From a virus: a stretch of DNA of 32,087 nucleotides. The stretch is from positions 1 to 32,087 of the IMG/VR virus record IMGVR_UViG_3300009071_000031. The stretch is one strand, 5' to 3'. A program made the position numbers and the translations under genes. Each line of letters begins with the position of its first letter. The stretch's first letter is position 1. Below, one piece after another: positions 1 to 7,078 of the stretch. The notes under the pieces were generated by a model that searched no databases, was not told the DNA's origin, and saw nothing but the letters and a program-made list of their open reading frames with translations.

Positions 1-1590
1 AACTGCTTTACTTGCTACTGCTGTTCCTATTGCAGTGGCTCCAATATCTAAAGCATTTAATTCACCAACAACTGCTGTAATTCCATCTAAAACATTTAAT
101 TCTGTAGCTGTTGAAGTTACTGCCACATCCTCATTTATTTTTGGTGAAGTTAAAGTTTTATTTGTTAATGTGTCTGTTGATACAAGGGATACTAATGTAG
201 AACTAGAACCTGCCGGTAATGTTAATGTATTTGTTACAGCCGCCGAATGTGGTTGGGCTATTACAATTTGACCATGAGAGTTACTTTCACAATTAAATTG
301 TATTGCACCAGAATTAGTATTACCTCTAACAGTTACATGACCTGTACCATTAGGTGCTAATTCTAAATCAGCATTTGATGTAGTAACAATATCAGCTCCA
401 TTCATATCTAAGTTACCACCTAGTTGAGGAGTTGTATCTTCTACTACATTTGATATTGCACTAGATGTTGCAAGTCCAGATACTATTGCACTTCTTGCTA
501 TTCTTTTAAGTCCTCCACCAGAGGTATCTACTGCTAAAAATACATCATCATTTGCTACTGTAGATATTTCAGATAAACCTCCTACAGCTATTGAATTAAA
601 ATTTGTACCATCTGCTACTAATATATTACCTGCTGTGTTAGTACCCATAGTAATATCATCACCAGATACTGTTAAATCACCAGATATAGTTAAGTTTCTA
701 AATCCTGTTAAATCTTTATTTGAGTCTACAATAACTGCTTTTGAAGCAGATACTGTTCCTGCTGTAATACCATCTACTAAATTTAATTCTGCCGCAGTAG
801 ATGTTACACCATCCATAATATTAAGTTCAGCCGCAGTTGCAGATATTGCAGTACCATTAAAGTTTATTGCATCAGCATGAACTGTACCATCAAAATAAGC
901 ATCTTTAAATTCTAATGAGCTTGTACCTAAATCTATATCATTATCTGTAGAAGGTACTATTGAACCATTATTAAATGTAAACTGTGCATCGCCACCTGCT
1001 GTTATTGTAATAACATCAGAGCCACTAAATGTAATTGATGTGTTAGTATCCCCATCACCTGCAATGCTATCTAATTGTACAGCACCTACATTTGATAAAG
1101 CCGCATCACCAAAGTCTACTGCACCTGCTACTGTTAAAGTACCGGATACATCTACATTACCATTTATATCAATAGTTGTAGCCGCTATTTGTATTTCTGT
1201 GTCAGCAACTAAATCTAATTGTCCATCAGCAGATGAATTAATATATATTGCTGTATCTCTAAATTGTAATTTTTCTGTACTAGCTACAAGAAGGTCATCT
1301 GAAAACTCAAAGTAATCTTCATCTTCCATCCATTTAAATACACCATCATTTGATTCACCATCAAATGTAACTGTTATATCTGTACCTGCTGTAGCCGCAC
1401 CAAATGTTAATGTGTTACCAAGTAACTTAGTTATTGGCCCACCTTCTGCCGCAGTTCCATCATGGCTATGACCAGAACTTACAGCAAACGCCGCTAGTAG
1501 TTGGTCAAATTCATTGTTAAGGTCAGTAGCCTCAATAACGCCACCATCAACTATTCCCGATGAACTTTGTCTTGTATATGTAGCTCCCAT
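1..1590 (-). CDS. Tail fibre / long repetitive structural protein (partial, C-terminus off the left edge)
   Basis: The frame is open from an ATG at 1590 to the left edge, 530 codons without a stop. The N-terminus (MGATYTRQSSSG, then a GHSHDGT motif near residue 40) resembles the particle-attachment end of many marine phage tail fibres. The rest is a low-complexity beta-type repeat: variants of TAAELNILDG occur several times, with VSASKAVIVDSNKDLTGFRN-like and ISGDLTVSG-like units. Such repeats are common in fibres of marine and cyanobacterial phages. It starts directly after the nozzle-like gene and is the last gene of the late module in this window. The receptor-binding tip would lie outside the window. 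The fibre role is inferred from position and repeat type. Confidence 0.75.
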   Translation of the reverse strand, partial: MGATYTRQSSSGIVDGGVIEATDLNNEFDQLLAAFAVSSGHSHDGTAAEGGPITKLLGNTLTFGAATAGTDITVTFDGESNDGVFKWMEDEDYFEFSDDLLVASTEKLQFRDTAIYINSSADGQLDLVADTEIQIAATTIDINGNVDVSGTLTVAGAVDFGDAALSNVGAVQLDSIAGDGDTNTSITFSGSDVITITAGGDAQFTFNNGSIVPSTDNDIDLGTSSLEFKDAYFDGTVHADAINFNGTAISATAAELNIMDGVTSTAAELNLVDGITAGTVSASKAVIVDSNKDLTGFRNLTISGDLTVSGDDITMGTNTAGNILVADGTNFNSIAVGGLSEISTVANDDVFLAVDTSGGGLKRIARSAIVSGLATSSAISNVVEDTTPQLGGNLDMNGADIVTTSNADLELAPNGTGHVTVRGNTNSGAIQFNCESNSHGQIVIAQPHSAAVTNTLTLPAGSSSTLVSLVSTDTLTNKTLTSPKINEDVAVTSTATELNVLDGITAVVGELNALDIGATAIGTAVASKAV

Positions 1591-3129
1591 TTATCTTCTT
1601 CCTCCCGGAGTAAATTCTAATTCAAATCCTTTTAACGCAAAAGGTATTTTATTACTTGTATCTGTTAATTTTATTGCTACAGCAAAACCAGAGCCTTCTA
1701 CTGATTGTCTTGTTATAGGTAAATCACCTTGCCCATACGCCGCAGTTCCAAATTTAGCAATTCCAAATATTGCACCACTACCATCTGTTGTTAATGATAT
1801 TACTTCTGGTTGTGGGGTATTAACATCATCATAATTATATTTAACAAATAAACTTGCTTCAACTTCACCTTCCGGTTTCCAGTTTAAATTTACTCGTTGC
1901 ATATTTTTTCTAACACCGGGGTCTCCCATTGTTATGTCTGGTGAACGAAAAGTAGCATCCATATTTTCTGTTGAAGACGCTCTTGTAAATACATTACCGT
2001 CATCTTGTTTATAAACGTACCCATCGTATCCACCATGAACAGTAGTCTCAACATTACTAATTAAATTAGAATCACAAGATGAAACTTTTAAACCTTTTAT
2101 ATCTGCGTATTCAAAACCCATTTGTTGTGTATTAGGATTTTGTTTTATTACTGCAATTAAACCTCTTTGTATTCTTTCTAAACCATCATCAATTGGATAA
2201 AATAATCTGTATTGAGATTTATTTCCTATAACTAATGATGTTACGTTGTCATACCCAATTTCATTTATTCTTTCTTGTACTTGTTTTGATATTGTACCTA
2301 ATTCTACATCACCAATTCTAGCTGTACCCGCAATTGTACGAAGTCCATCTGCGGCTAAAAATATAATGTCACCACCTATTTCTTGTATAGAATGATGTGA
2401 TAGTGTACCAATATCTTTTGCTACCTCGGCTTTTGCAAATGTGCTAGAGCTTGTTCCTGTTATTTTAAATATACTTGTTTCACAAAATACAAATAATTCA
2501 TTACGAAATACTTTTAATCCAGTAATGACATCACCCATAACAATAGAGCCTGCCCCAGTATCAAAATCATCTTCAGTATAAGGGCCAGAAAATGTTAGGG
2601 TTGATGTTGCATCAGACATACCGCCATAAAACATATGGTTTGCAAATGATTTTACAAACTTAGGATTAGTTGGTGCAGTACCGCCGCCTGTTGCGTTTAT
2701 AATATCTTCTGAATAACTTGTGTTTAACGTAAATGCCGCCGCTTCTCCTGTAGCAATAATTATTTTATCGTTGCCATCATAATTGTATTTATCAAAATCA
2801 TAAGTATTTGTAGTACCTTTACTTGTCGCTCTAGAAGTCCAACTTCCAGAAGTAGAGCCGGTGTAAACTGTACCCCCTCTAGCCGCTATAACTAAATTAT
2901 TAAAAATAGCTGATAACTGTACTCTTTCTGTAGAAGCTGAAACTTGTGGTACAATATTAGAATTAAATTTTGTTGTTCCATTTAATCTTCTGTAACCACC
3001 TTCAATACTTGGCTCAAAATTTTGTAGTTGTAAAGCTTCTCCGGGGTGCATAGCAAAAACATCTTTGTTTAGTACTAAGCCACCAGAGCAACTTACTACC
3101 ATAGGTTTTTGCATACCTGTGTATGGCAT
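1591..3129 (-). CDS. Tail nozzle / tail tubular protein B-like (P22 gp10-type) structural protein
   Basis: A 512-residue protein rich in beta-strand-forming stretches with many GG, GT and DG turns and no membrane segment. The N-terminal part has the phrase EGGYRRLNG around residue 45, which I recall from podovirus nozzle and stabilization proteins that seal the DNA channel below the portal. Position supports this: it lies between the neck-type protein (start and stop share one base at 3129) and the tail fibre gene. A beta-propeller fold is likely from the repeated strand pattern but not proven. The exact family (T7 gp12-like or P22 gp10-like) cannot be settled by eye. Confidence 0.65.
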   Translation of the reverse strand: MPYTGMQKPMVVSCSGGLVLNKDVFAMHPGEALQLQNFEPSIEGGYRRLNGTTKFNSNIVPQVSASTERVQLSAIFNNLVIAARGGTVYTGSTSGSWTSRATSKGTTNTYDFDKYNYDGNDKIIIATGEAAAFTLNTSYSEDIINATGGGTAPTNPKFVKSFANHMFYGGMSDATSTLTFSGPYTEDDFDTGAGSIVMGDVITGLKVFRNELFVFCETSIFKITGTSSSTFAKAEVAKDIGTLSHHSIQEIGGDIIFLAADGLRTIAGTARIGDVELGTISKQVQERINEIGYDNVTSLVIGNKSQYRLFYPIDDGLERIQRGLIAVIKQNPNTQQMGFEYADIKGLKVSSCDSNLISNVETTVHGGYDGYVYKQDDGNVFTRASSTENMDATFRSPDITMGDPGVRKNMQRVNLNWKPEGEVEASLFVKYNYDDVNTPQPEVISLTTDGSGAIFGIAKFGTAAYGQGDLPITRQSVEGSGFAVAIKLTDTSNKIPFALKGFELEFTPGGRR

Positions 3130-4259
3130 TAAAATACTCCAGAACCAACACGACCACCATGATTAACTCTATGGTCTGTCATGTATGATGCGTTATTAAT
3201 GTATTCTACTCTCATAGCTTTTAGTGCTTCTTTAACTTCTCTATCAGCTAGTTGTGCCGATTGTAAATCAGACCTTAAAATATGAGCATAGTATTTTGCT
3301 CTATTAACTATAATACCACTAAATCTATCATCTAAATCCATTGTATCACCATGTGCTGATAAATCAGTATGTACTTTCCAGTATTCATACTCTATAGTAT
3401 AATTACTTGCGTCTGGAACTGGTGATAAACCAAATTTTTTATCTTGAGTTGGGTAAACTATATCTGGAGTTCCATAAGAAGATGAGTTATTATTTAAATC
3501 TCTTTCTAAAAACATACGATTGTAATTATCGTAAGTTATATACCGTAATTTTTTTACAGGTATGTTTTCAGATATTCTAACATAATCAACATCCATATTT
3601 GTTGCAGTTGATGTATTATTTAATGTAATAAAAGTTGTTTGTGCTGTTGCAGTAAATGATGTATCTAATACTGCCCCTGCACCAAAATCAGAAACTGTTA
3701 AAGTTGTACTTAAATTTTGTGTTCCTTCTGCGGCTGTACCTACTTGTACTTTTAAAGCTTGCCCAGTACTATTAGAATCAAAAACTCTTATTTGTACTCT
3801 ATAATCTTTGTTTACTACAGTTGATAAAGATTGATGAATAGCATAATCATTTAATCTTGCTCTACCATTGCCACCGCTATTATACGCCGCACTTCCTGCT
3901 CCCGCTATAGTAGTCCAACTAGTTATGTTACTAGTAAACTCTCCATTAGTAACTAGCTCTTTAGGAACCAACCTAAAAGTTTGCCAATCCATTTTTCTGT
4001 AAGGTAAATCTGTGCTTTGAGGAGATGCAGAACTAGGAAGAGCATATTCTCTTTGACCTGCATTAGTATCTTGTGTAGTTGATATATATAAATCTGGTAT
4101 TTCGGATACACTATTGTATATCTCATGCATAGCTTTTACAACAAACTTTTTTATAGACGATTGTATACCACGACTACTTGAAAAAGTAGTAGATGTTAAC
4201 TCTGATTCGTTTAGTTCGTTTAATACATTATTTACTAATGTTAAATATGTTGTACTCAT
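3129..4259 (-). CDS. Neck / tail tubular protein A-like adaptor with an inserted carbohydrate-binding-like domain
   Basis: 376 residues. Residues 1-100 and 230-376 look like the helical adaptor (gp11/gp4 type) that binds the portal ring: helices around residues 30-55 and a C-terminal helical block containing DRFSGIIVNRAKYYAHIL. Between them, roughly residues 103-228, lies a different, beta-rich segment beginning NGEFTSNITSWT and rich in Gly, Ser, Thr and Asn. That opening matches the usual first strand of CBM4/9-like jelly-roll modules. The insertion makes the protein longer than a plain adaptor. A consensus promoter sits just upstream and the ATG follows a GGGAG ribosome site. Adaptor role is inferred from order and shape. 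Confidence 0.6.
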   Translation of the reverse strand: MSTTYLTLVNNVLNELNESELTSTTFSSSRGIQSSIKKFVVKAMHEIYNSVSEIPDLYISTTQDTNAGQREYALPSSASPQSTDLPYRKMDWQTFRLVPKELVTNGEFTSNITSWTTIAGAGSAAYNSGGNGRARLNDYAIHQSLSTVVNKDYRVQIRVFDSNSTGQALKVQVGTAAEGTQNLSTTLTVSDFGAGAVLDTSFTATAQTTFITLNNTSTATNMDVDYVRISENIPVKKLRYITYDNYNRMFLERDLNNNSSSYGTPDIVYPTQDKKFGLSPVPDASNYTIEYEYWKVHTDLSAHGDTMDLDDRFSGIIVNRAKYYAHILRSDLQSAQLADREVKEALKAMRVEYINNASYMTDHRVNHGGRVGSGVF

Positions 4260-4273
4260 GTCTCCCTTTATAT

Positions 4274-4301
4274 ATTATACACTAAATCCTTGTTTTGTCA
4301 A
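4274..4301 (-). promoter_or_regulatory. Sigma-70 promoter for the neck/nozzle/fibre genes
   Basis: On the minus strand a perfect -35 TTGACA (4301-4296) and a perfect -10 TATAAT (4279-4274) are separated by 16 bases, with GTG just before the -10. The expected start near 4267 leaves only about 8 bases before the ATG at 4259, so the GGGAG ribosome site would sit at the extreme 5' end of the RNA. The -35 box lies inside the last codons of the neighbouring upstream gene. The same layout recurs at 16578-16605 and 16636-16663. Confidence 0.8.
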
Positions 4302-4570
4302 GATTTTTTATGGGTTTGGCAGAATTTAGATGCCGCACCAACTGAGCCAAAACCCCAAGCTTTAAGTGCTAATGCCTTACGAGTTGGTCTTCCCTTAGAA
4401 TCTTTCATAGGGCCTTTCATTCCTGCAAATCTACAGGCAAATGAAACACGCCTTGGGCTAGTTCCAGATTTTAATGGTGCTTTTAAATTACCACCATCTT
4501 TACTTTCAAAATGCTTTCTTCCTTTTTCGTTTAATCCGCCTTTAGGATTTTGATATTTTTTAGCAACCAT
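4298..4570 (-). CDS. Small basic phage protein, DUF6321-like
   Basis: 90 residues, strongly basic. The pattern GGLNEKGRKHF, then GGNLKAP, then RRVSFACR, then GPMKDSKGRPTRKALAL-W is one I recall from the DUF6321 family, small proteins frequent in marine phages and with no known function. All blocks are present in order and the length is usual, so the gene appears intact. Its ATG overlaps the stop of the preceding 55-residue gene in a TAATG junction, indicating coupled translation. It lies among other tiny Lys-rich genes of the late module, so a role in or around the particle is possible, but that is only inference from position. Confidence 0.8.
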   Translation of the reverse strand: MVAKKYQNPKGGLNEKGRKHFESKDGGNLKAPLKSGTSPRRVSFACRFAGMKGPMKDSKGRPTRKALALKAWGFGSVGAASKFCQTHKKS

Positions 4571-4737
4571 TAAGCTTTAGCTATTTTTTTAGCCTTTGCA
4601 GATAGGTCTTTAAAGTGAAATAGTTTTTTACTATTTTTTGTCATAGTAGCACCAGTCATTAAAGTTCCATTTTTATGCTTATGTGTTTTACCTTTCCACT
4701 CCTTACCGTCTTTTGTGTAATGTTTTACGCCTTTCAT
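4570..4737 (-). CDS. Small basic protein of 55 residues, marine phage type
   Basis: Reading leftward from an ATG at 4737 gives a 55-residue Lys-rich protein starting MKGVKHYTKDGKEWKG and ending KKIAKA. Both ends are TAATG junctions sharing one base, with the gene at 4737-5159 before it and the DUF6321-like gene after it, which is strong evidence that the frame is used. I recall short proteins with this KGVKHYTK...GKTHK opening beside DUF6321-like genes in other phages. No catalytic motif is visible. It may bind DNA or the capsid interior because of its charge, but that is speculation. Confidence 0.75.
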   Translation of the reverse strand: MKGVKHYTKDGKEWKGKTHKHKNGTLMTGATMTKNSKKLFHFKDLSAKAKKIAKA

Positions 4738-5159
4738 TACTTGCCTTTCTTTTTATTCATATGCATTTTACCGCCATACATTTTCTTAGTAGGTTTTTTC
4801 ATAGAACCGCCATACATTTTCTTAGTAGGTTTTTTCATTTTACCACCGTACATTGCTGTTGCAGTTGCTTTTTTATTTTTATTACCAAGCTCTTTAAAAT
4901 CAGCCGCAGTTAATTTTCCTTTAGGTTTTGCTACATCTAATTTAGCTTGACCACCTACCATCATTTTCTTTTTCTTTTTCATTGTGCCACCATACATTGC
5001 TGTTGCAGTTTTTTTCTTAGCTTTATTTTTTTTAGAGTTAGGAAAACCTGCTTGCATATTAGCATAAGCTTCTGGTGATATAGTTGATTTTGATTTAGGG
5101 TTACTCGTTCCCGCTTTTTTTTTCGCATTAATATTAGCGTATAGTCCACGTTTAGCCAT
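4737..5159 (-). CDS. Lys-rich protein with tandem MYGG repeats
   Basis: 140 residues, very rich in Lys, Gly and Met, predicted largely disordered. The C-terminal half repeats MYGGxMKK: MYGGTMKKKKK, MYGGKMKKPTKK, MYGGSMKKPTKK and MYGGKMHMNKKK. Another GG element (MMVGGQAKLD) lies in the middle. The start is chosen because GAGGAT precedes it by seven bases and it overlaps the upstream stop by eight. Similar GG-x-[VMI] elements occur in four other virion-module proteins here (at 8082, 15429 and 16116, and more loosely at 4298). I recall such Gly-Lys repeat proteins from marine viromes, without known function. An internal-head, DNA-condensing role is a guess from charge. Confidence 0.75.
   Translation of the reverse strand: MAKRGLYANINAKKKAGTSNPKSKSTISPEAYANMQAGFPNSKKNKAKKKTATAMYGGTMKKKKKMMVGGQAKLDVAKPKGKLTAADFKELGNKNKKATATAMYGGKMKKPTKKMYGGSMKKPTKKMYGGKMHMNKKKGK
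4771..4838. repeat. Tandem 36-base repeat inside the MYGG gene
   Basis: Two 32-base identical copies at 4771-4802 and 4807-4838, period 36 bases, encode the 12-residue unit MYGGSMKKPTKK. A third, diverged copy (ACCACCGTACATTG on the plus strand) follows. Being identical at the DNA level as well as in protein suggests recent duplication. Confidence 0.9.
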
Positions 5160-5349
5160 TTTTTTTATCCTCGGTTGGTTTAGTAAATATTGTCCAAAAA
5201 GCCGCCGCTAATCCGTAAGGGTCATTTTCTGGGTAACCTATACAATTTAGTTTAACTTTTGGTTTAGTTTTTAACTTAGTTTTATATTTTGTATTTTTTA
5301 TTTTTTTAAGCTCCACAGGAATCACACTCCTCGGGGCAAACACAATCAC
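5152..5349 (-). CDS. Small basic hypothetical protein
   Basis: Up to 65 residues. The N-terminal third overlaps the Cys-rich gene (5306-5428) in another frame. The core is Lys-rich (KKIKNTKYKTKLKTKPKVK) followed by NCIGYPENDPYGLAAAFWTIF and a charged tail. The ATG at 5349 lacks a good ribosome site. A GTG at 5316 lies about ten bases after GAGGAG and would give a 54-residue form (VELKKIKN start), which I consider at least as likely. The stop overlaps the next gene's ATG by eight bases. I do not recognise a family. It belongs to the cluster of tiny late genes between capsid and neck. Confidence 0.55.
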   Translation of the reverse strand: MIVFAPRSVIPVELKKIKNTKYKTKLKTKPKVKLNCIGYPENDPYGLAAAFWTIFTKPTEDKKNG

Positions 5350-5428
5350 TAATTCTTAATGCACCGCATGTAATACACGGCGTACATGTACATTCTATTC
5401 CTTCTCCACAATCACACGGTTTAATCAA
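5306..5428 (-). CDS. 40-residue Cys-rich peptide, probable metal binder (TTG start)
   Basis: The frame has ten Cys in 40 residues, arranged CxC, CxCxxCxxC, CxC, CxxxCxxC, for example CTCTPCITCG. This density points to a zinc-finger or metallothionein-like metal site. No ATG is available. A TTG at 5428 stands seven bases after GGAG, a good ribosome site, and the start overlaps the end of the preceding 59-residue gene by eight bases, the same coupling used elsewhere in this module. The 3' end overlaps the next small gene. I do not recognise a family. Its place between capsid and neck genes suggests a late or virion function, but nothing in the sequence proves it. Confidence 0.55.
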   Translation of the reverse strand: MIKPCDCGEGIECTCTPCITCGALRISDCVCPEECDSCGA

Positions 5429-5600
5429 TTTTTTTCTCCAGTATATTTAAAATTTTATCAACTTTATTTTCTAACTCATTAACTTTACTTTTTAGTTTAT
5501 CATTCTCATTATCATTATACATAGGGGTAATTGTCTGTCCAGTTGAAATTATTTTTCCATTAGAATCTAAATTTTTTTTTGTCATATCCCATTTAGTCAT
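5421..5600 (-). CDS. 59-residue coiled-coil hypothetical protein
   Basis: The ATG at 5600 follows AAAGGA by seven bases, a good ribosome site. The protein starts MTKWDMTKKNLDSNGK, and residues 30-58 form heptads (KLKSKVNELENKVDKILNIL) expected to make a short coiled coil. No catalytic motif or membrane segment is visible. It is the first of a chain of overlapping small genes that continues to 4298. I recall short MTKWD-type proteins beside capsid genes in marine phages, without known function. Confidence 0.7.
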   Translation of the reverse strand: MTKWDMTKKNLDSNGKIISTGQTITPMYNDNENDKLKSKVNELENKVDKILNILEKKID

Positions 5601-5640
5601 TAATAAATCCTTTTTATTATCTCCCTATATTTTGTGTACT

Positions 5641-5664
5641 AAAGGGGCAAATTAATGCCCCTTT
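5641..5664. terminator. Perfect 9-bp hairpin after the capsid genes, attenuator or weak terminator
   Basis: AAAGGGGCA (5641-5649) and TGCCCCTTT (5656-5664) pair perfectly around a six-base loop, directly downstream of the capsid-associated gene. In the direction of transcription (minus) the stem is followed by only a short T run, so it may be a weak terminator or a stabilising 3' hairpin that keeps capsid mRNA abundant relative to downstream genes. Confidence 0.6.
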
Positions 5665-5677
5665 AATTTAATTTAAT

Positions 5678-6133
5678 TTATGCTGTGTTTGAAGCTGATT
5701 CATCTGAACCGCTAATATCACATAACAATGCCCATACTCTGACTTTACCTGCTGTGTCTGTTGCACCTGCAGTTAAAATATCAATAGTGTCTGCTGTTTT
5801 AACAATTAACATTGCCGCCGCATCAGTTGCATCCATTGGAGCATGACCCGTACCAGTAGCATCAAAAGCATCTACAAAAGCATCTGGGTCATGGTGACCT
5901 GCTGTAGAGCCTGTAATACCTAAATCAAAAGTCACAGATGTAGAAGAAGCTGTTAAAACTTCTAATCCTGCCGCTATAACTAATGTTTCTGCCGGAACGT
6001 TTAGACATTGAATAATGTCTGCCGCCGCCGGGTCAAATAATGAGTTGTCAACTGTATTTTCAACCCAGTATGGTTGCCTTCTAGTAGAAGGATGTCCTGC
6101 TGTTCCACCAGTAACTTTACTATGTGTTGCCAT
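5678..6133 (-). CDS. Capsid-associated (decoration-like) protein
   Basis: 151 residues, acidic, rich in Ala, Thr, Gly and Asp, with alternating beta-strand pattern (ETLVIAAGLEVLTASSTSVTF, then AAMLIVKTADTIDILTAG) and ending near CDISG. It follows the major capsid gene by 15 bases and shares its strong expression context, with AGGAGG upstream of the ATG. In marine phages a small beta-rich protein in this slot is often a head decoration or head-fibre protein, and I recall similar sequences annotated only as structural. The decoration role is therefore inferred from position and composition. Confidence 0.55.
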   Translation of the reverse strand: MATHSKVTGGTAGHPSTRRQPYWVENTVDNSLFDPAAADIIQCLNVPAETLVIAAGLEVLTASSTSVTFDLGITGSTAGHHDPDAFVDAFDATGTGHAPMDATDAAAMLIVKTADTIDILTAGATDTAGKVRVWALLCDISGSDESASNTA

Positions 6134-6148
6134 TTGTATATCCTCCTA

Positions 6149-7054
6149 TTATGTTAAGACAACTGCTGTTCTAGTGATAGCTTCTGGTCTTAAGACCTTA
6201 CCACCATAAACATGCAATCCTCTAATTACGTCAGAAAAAGAATCGGGGTCTCTTACTACTTCAGTTTTCGCAATGTGCGAAGCTGTTGCACAAGCAGACA
6301 TATGTCCACCCATACAAAAGAAAGCATTAGAAGTACCAGATATTGTTGCAATATCAGTTCCAGACCTATTTAACGCTGTTGTTTTATACAATTTCATACC
6401 AGAAATCGTAATGTCAGATACTAATCCATTAGTTAATGGAGATTGACCGCTTCCAATTACAGACATGTCCATAACTTTTGAAGCCGCCGCACCTAATCCT
6501 TCGTAAAAGATTGGAGGTGCTACAAACCATCTATTTTCTTCTGGTACAGATTGGTCGTCTAAAAGACGAGCTGATTCTGCAATAACACTGTGACACTTGT
6601 CACCAGTATCAGCAGTTATAGCTGTTCCTGCATTAATTCCAGACGTAGTAGAAATAGTTTCTAAAATATCTCTATCATACTTTCTTTTAAGAGCATAAGC
6701 TCCAGAAGAAGTAGCTAGAGCTTCCCAATTAACATGAGATTGTCTTTCTTCGATGTCATCTACTTTAAATGCAAAATAGTTAGCTGTGTCCACGACTAGA
6801 GTGTCTTGGTCGTCAGCAAGATTTTGTAAGTTAGTAGTTTGACCTTTTGTGTAAGAAGCAACAGAAATTGTTGGTTCTTTAATAATCTTTACGGTGTCGC
6901 CATAATTCTCAATTTCACCCGCATAATCAGTGTTAGTGATACCCTCAACAACAGAGCTTCTACGGAAATATTTGAGAACTTTTTGCGAATATATCGCCGG
7001 TAGCCAATTACCCGAAGGTAAGTTGTCATAACCTGCTGATGCACTTATCGCCAT
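6149..7054 (-). CDS. Major capsid protein
   Basis: 301 residues, soluble, mixed alpha/beta, without low-complexity tracts. It sits directly after the scaffold gene and before the decoration-like gene, the expected place. Features typical of phage coat proteins are an N-terminal LPAIYSQKVLKYFRRSSVV segment, a GDTVKII strand near residue 53, an extended loop with TTNLQNLADDQDTLVVD, a long spine-like helix (EALATSSGAYALKRKYDRDIL), and a C-terminal GGKVLRPEAITRTAV strand. A ribosome site AAGGAGA precedes the ATG. It would form the HK97-fold shell; the fold is inferred. Codon use is less AT-biased than in the early genes, as expected for a highly made protein. Confidence 0.85.
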   Translation of the reverse strand: MAISASAGYDNLPSGNWLPAIYSQKVLKYFRRSSVVEGITNTDYAGEIENYGDTVKIIKEPTISVASYTKGQTTNLQNLADDQDTLVVDTANYFAFKVDDIEERQSHVNWEALATSSGAYALKRKYDRDILETISTTSGINAGTAITADTGDKCHSVIAESARLLDDQSVPEENRWFVAPPIFYEGLGAAASKVMDMSVIGSGQSPLTNGLVSDITISGMKLYKTTALNRSGTDIATISGTSNAFFCMGGHMSACATASHIAKTEVVRDPDSFSDVIRGLHVYGGKVLRPEAITRTAVVLT

Positions 7055-7078
7055 AATTATTCTCCTTAAAGGTTAAGT

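Noticed and set aside
4675-4950. Plus-strand frames with repeated FLVGFF-like membrane segments
   Set aside because: Complement of the Lys-rich MYGG gene; no ribosome site and wrong strand.
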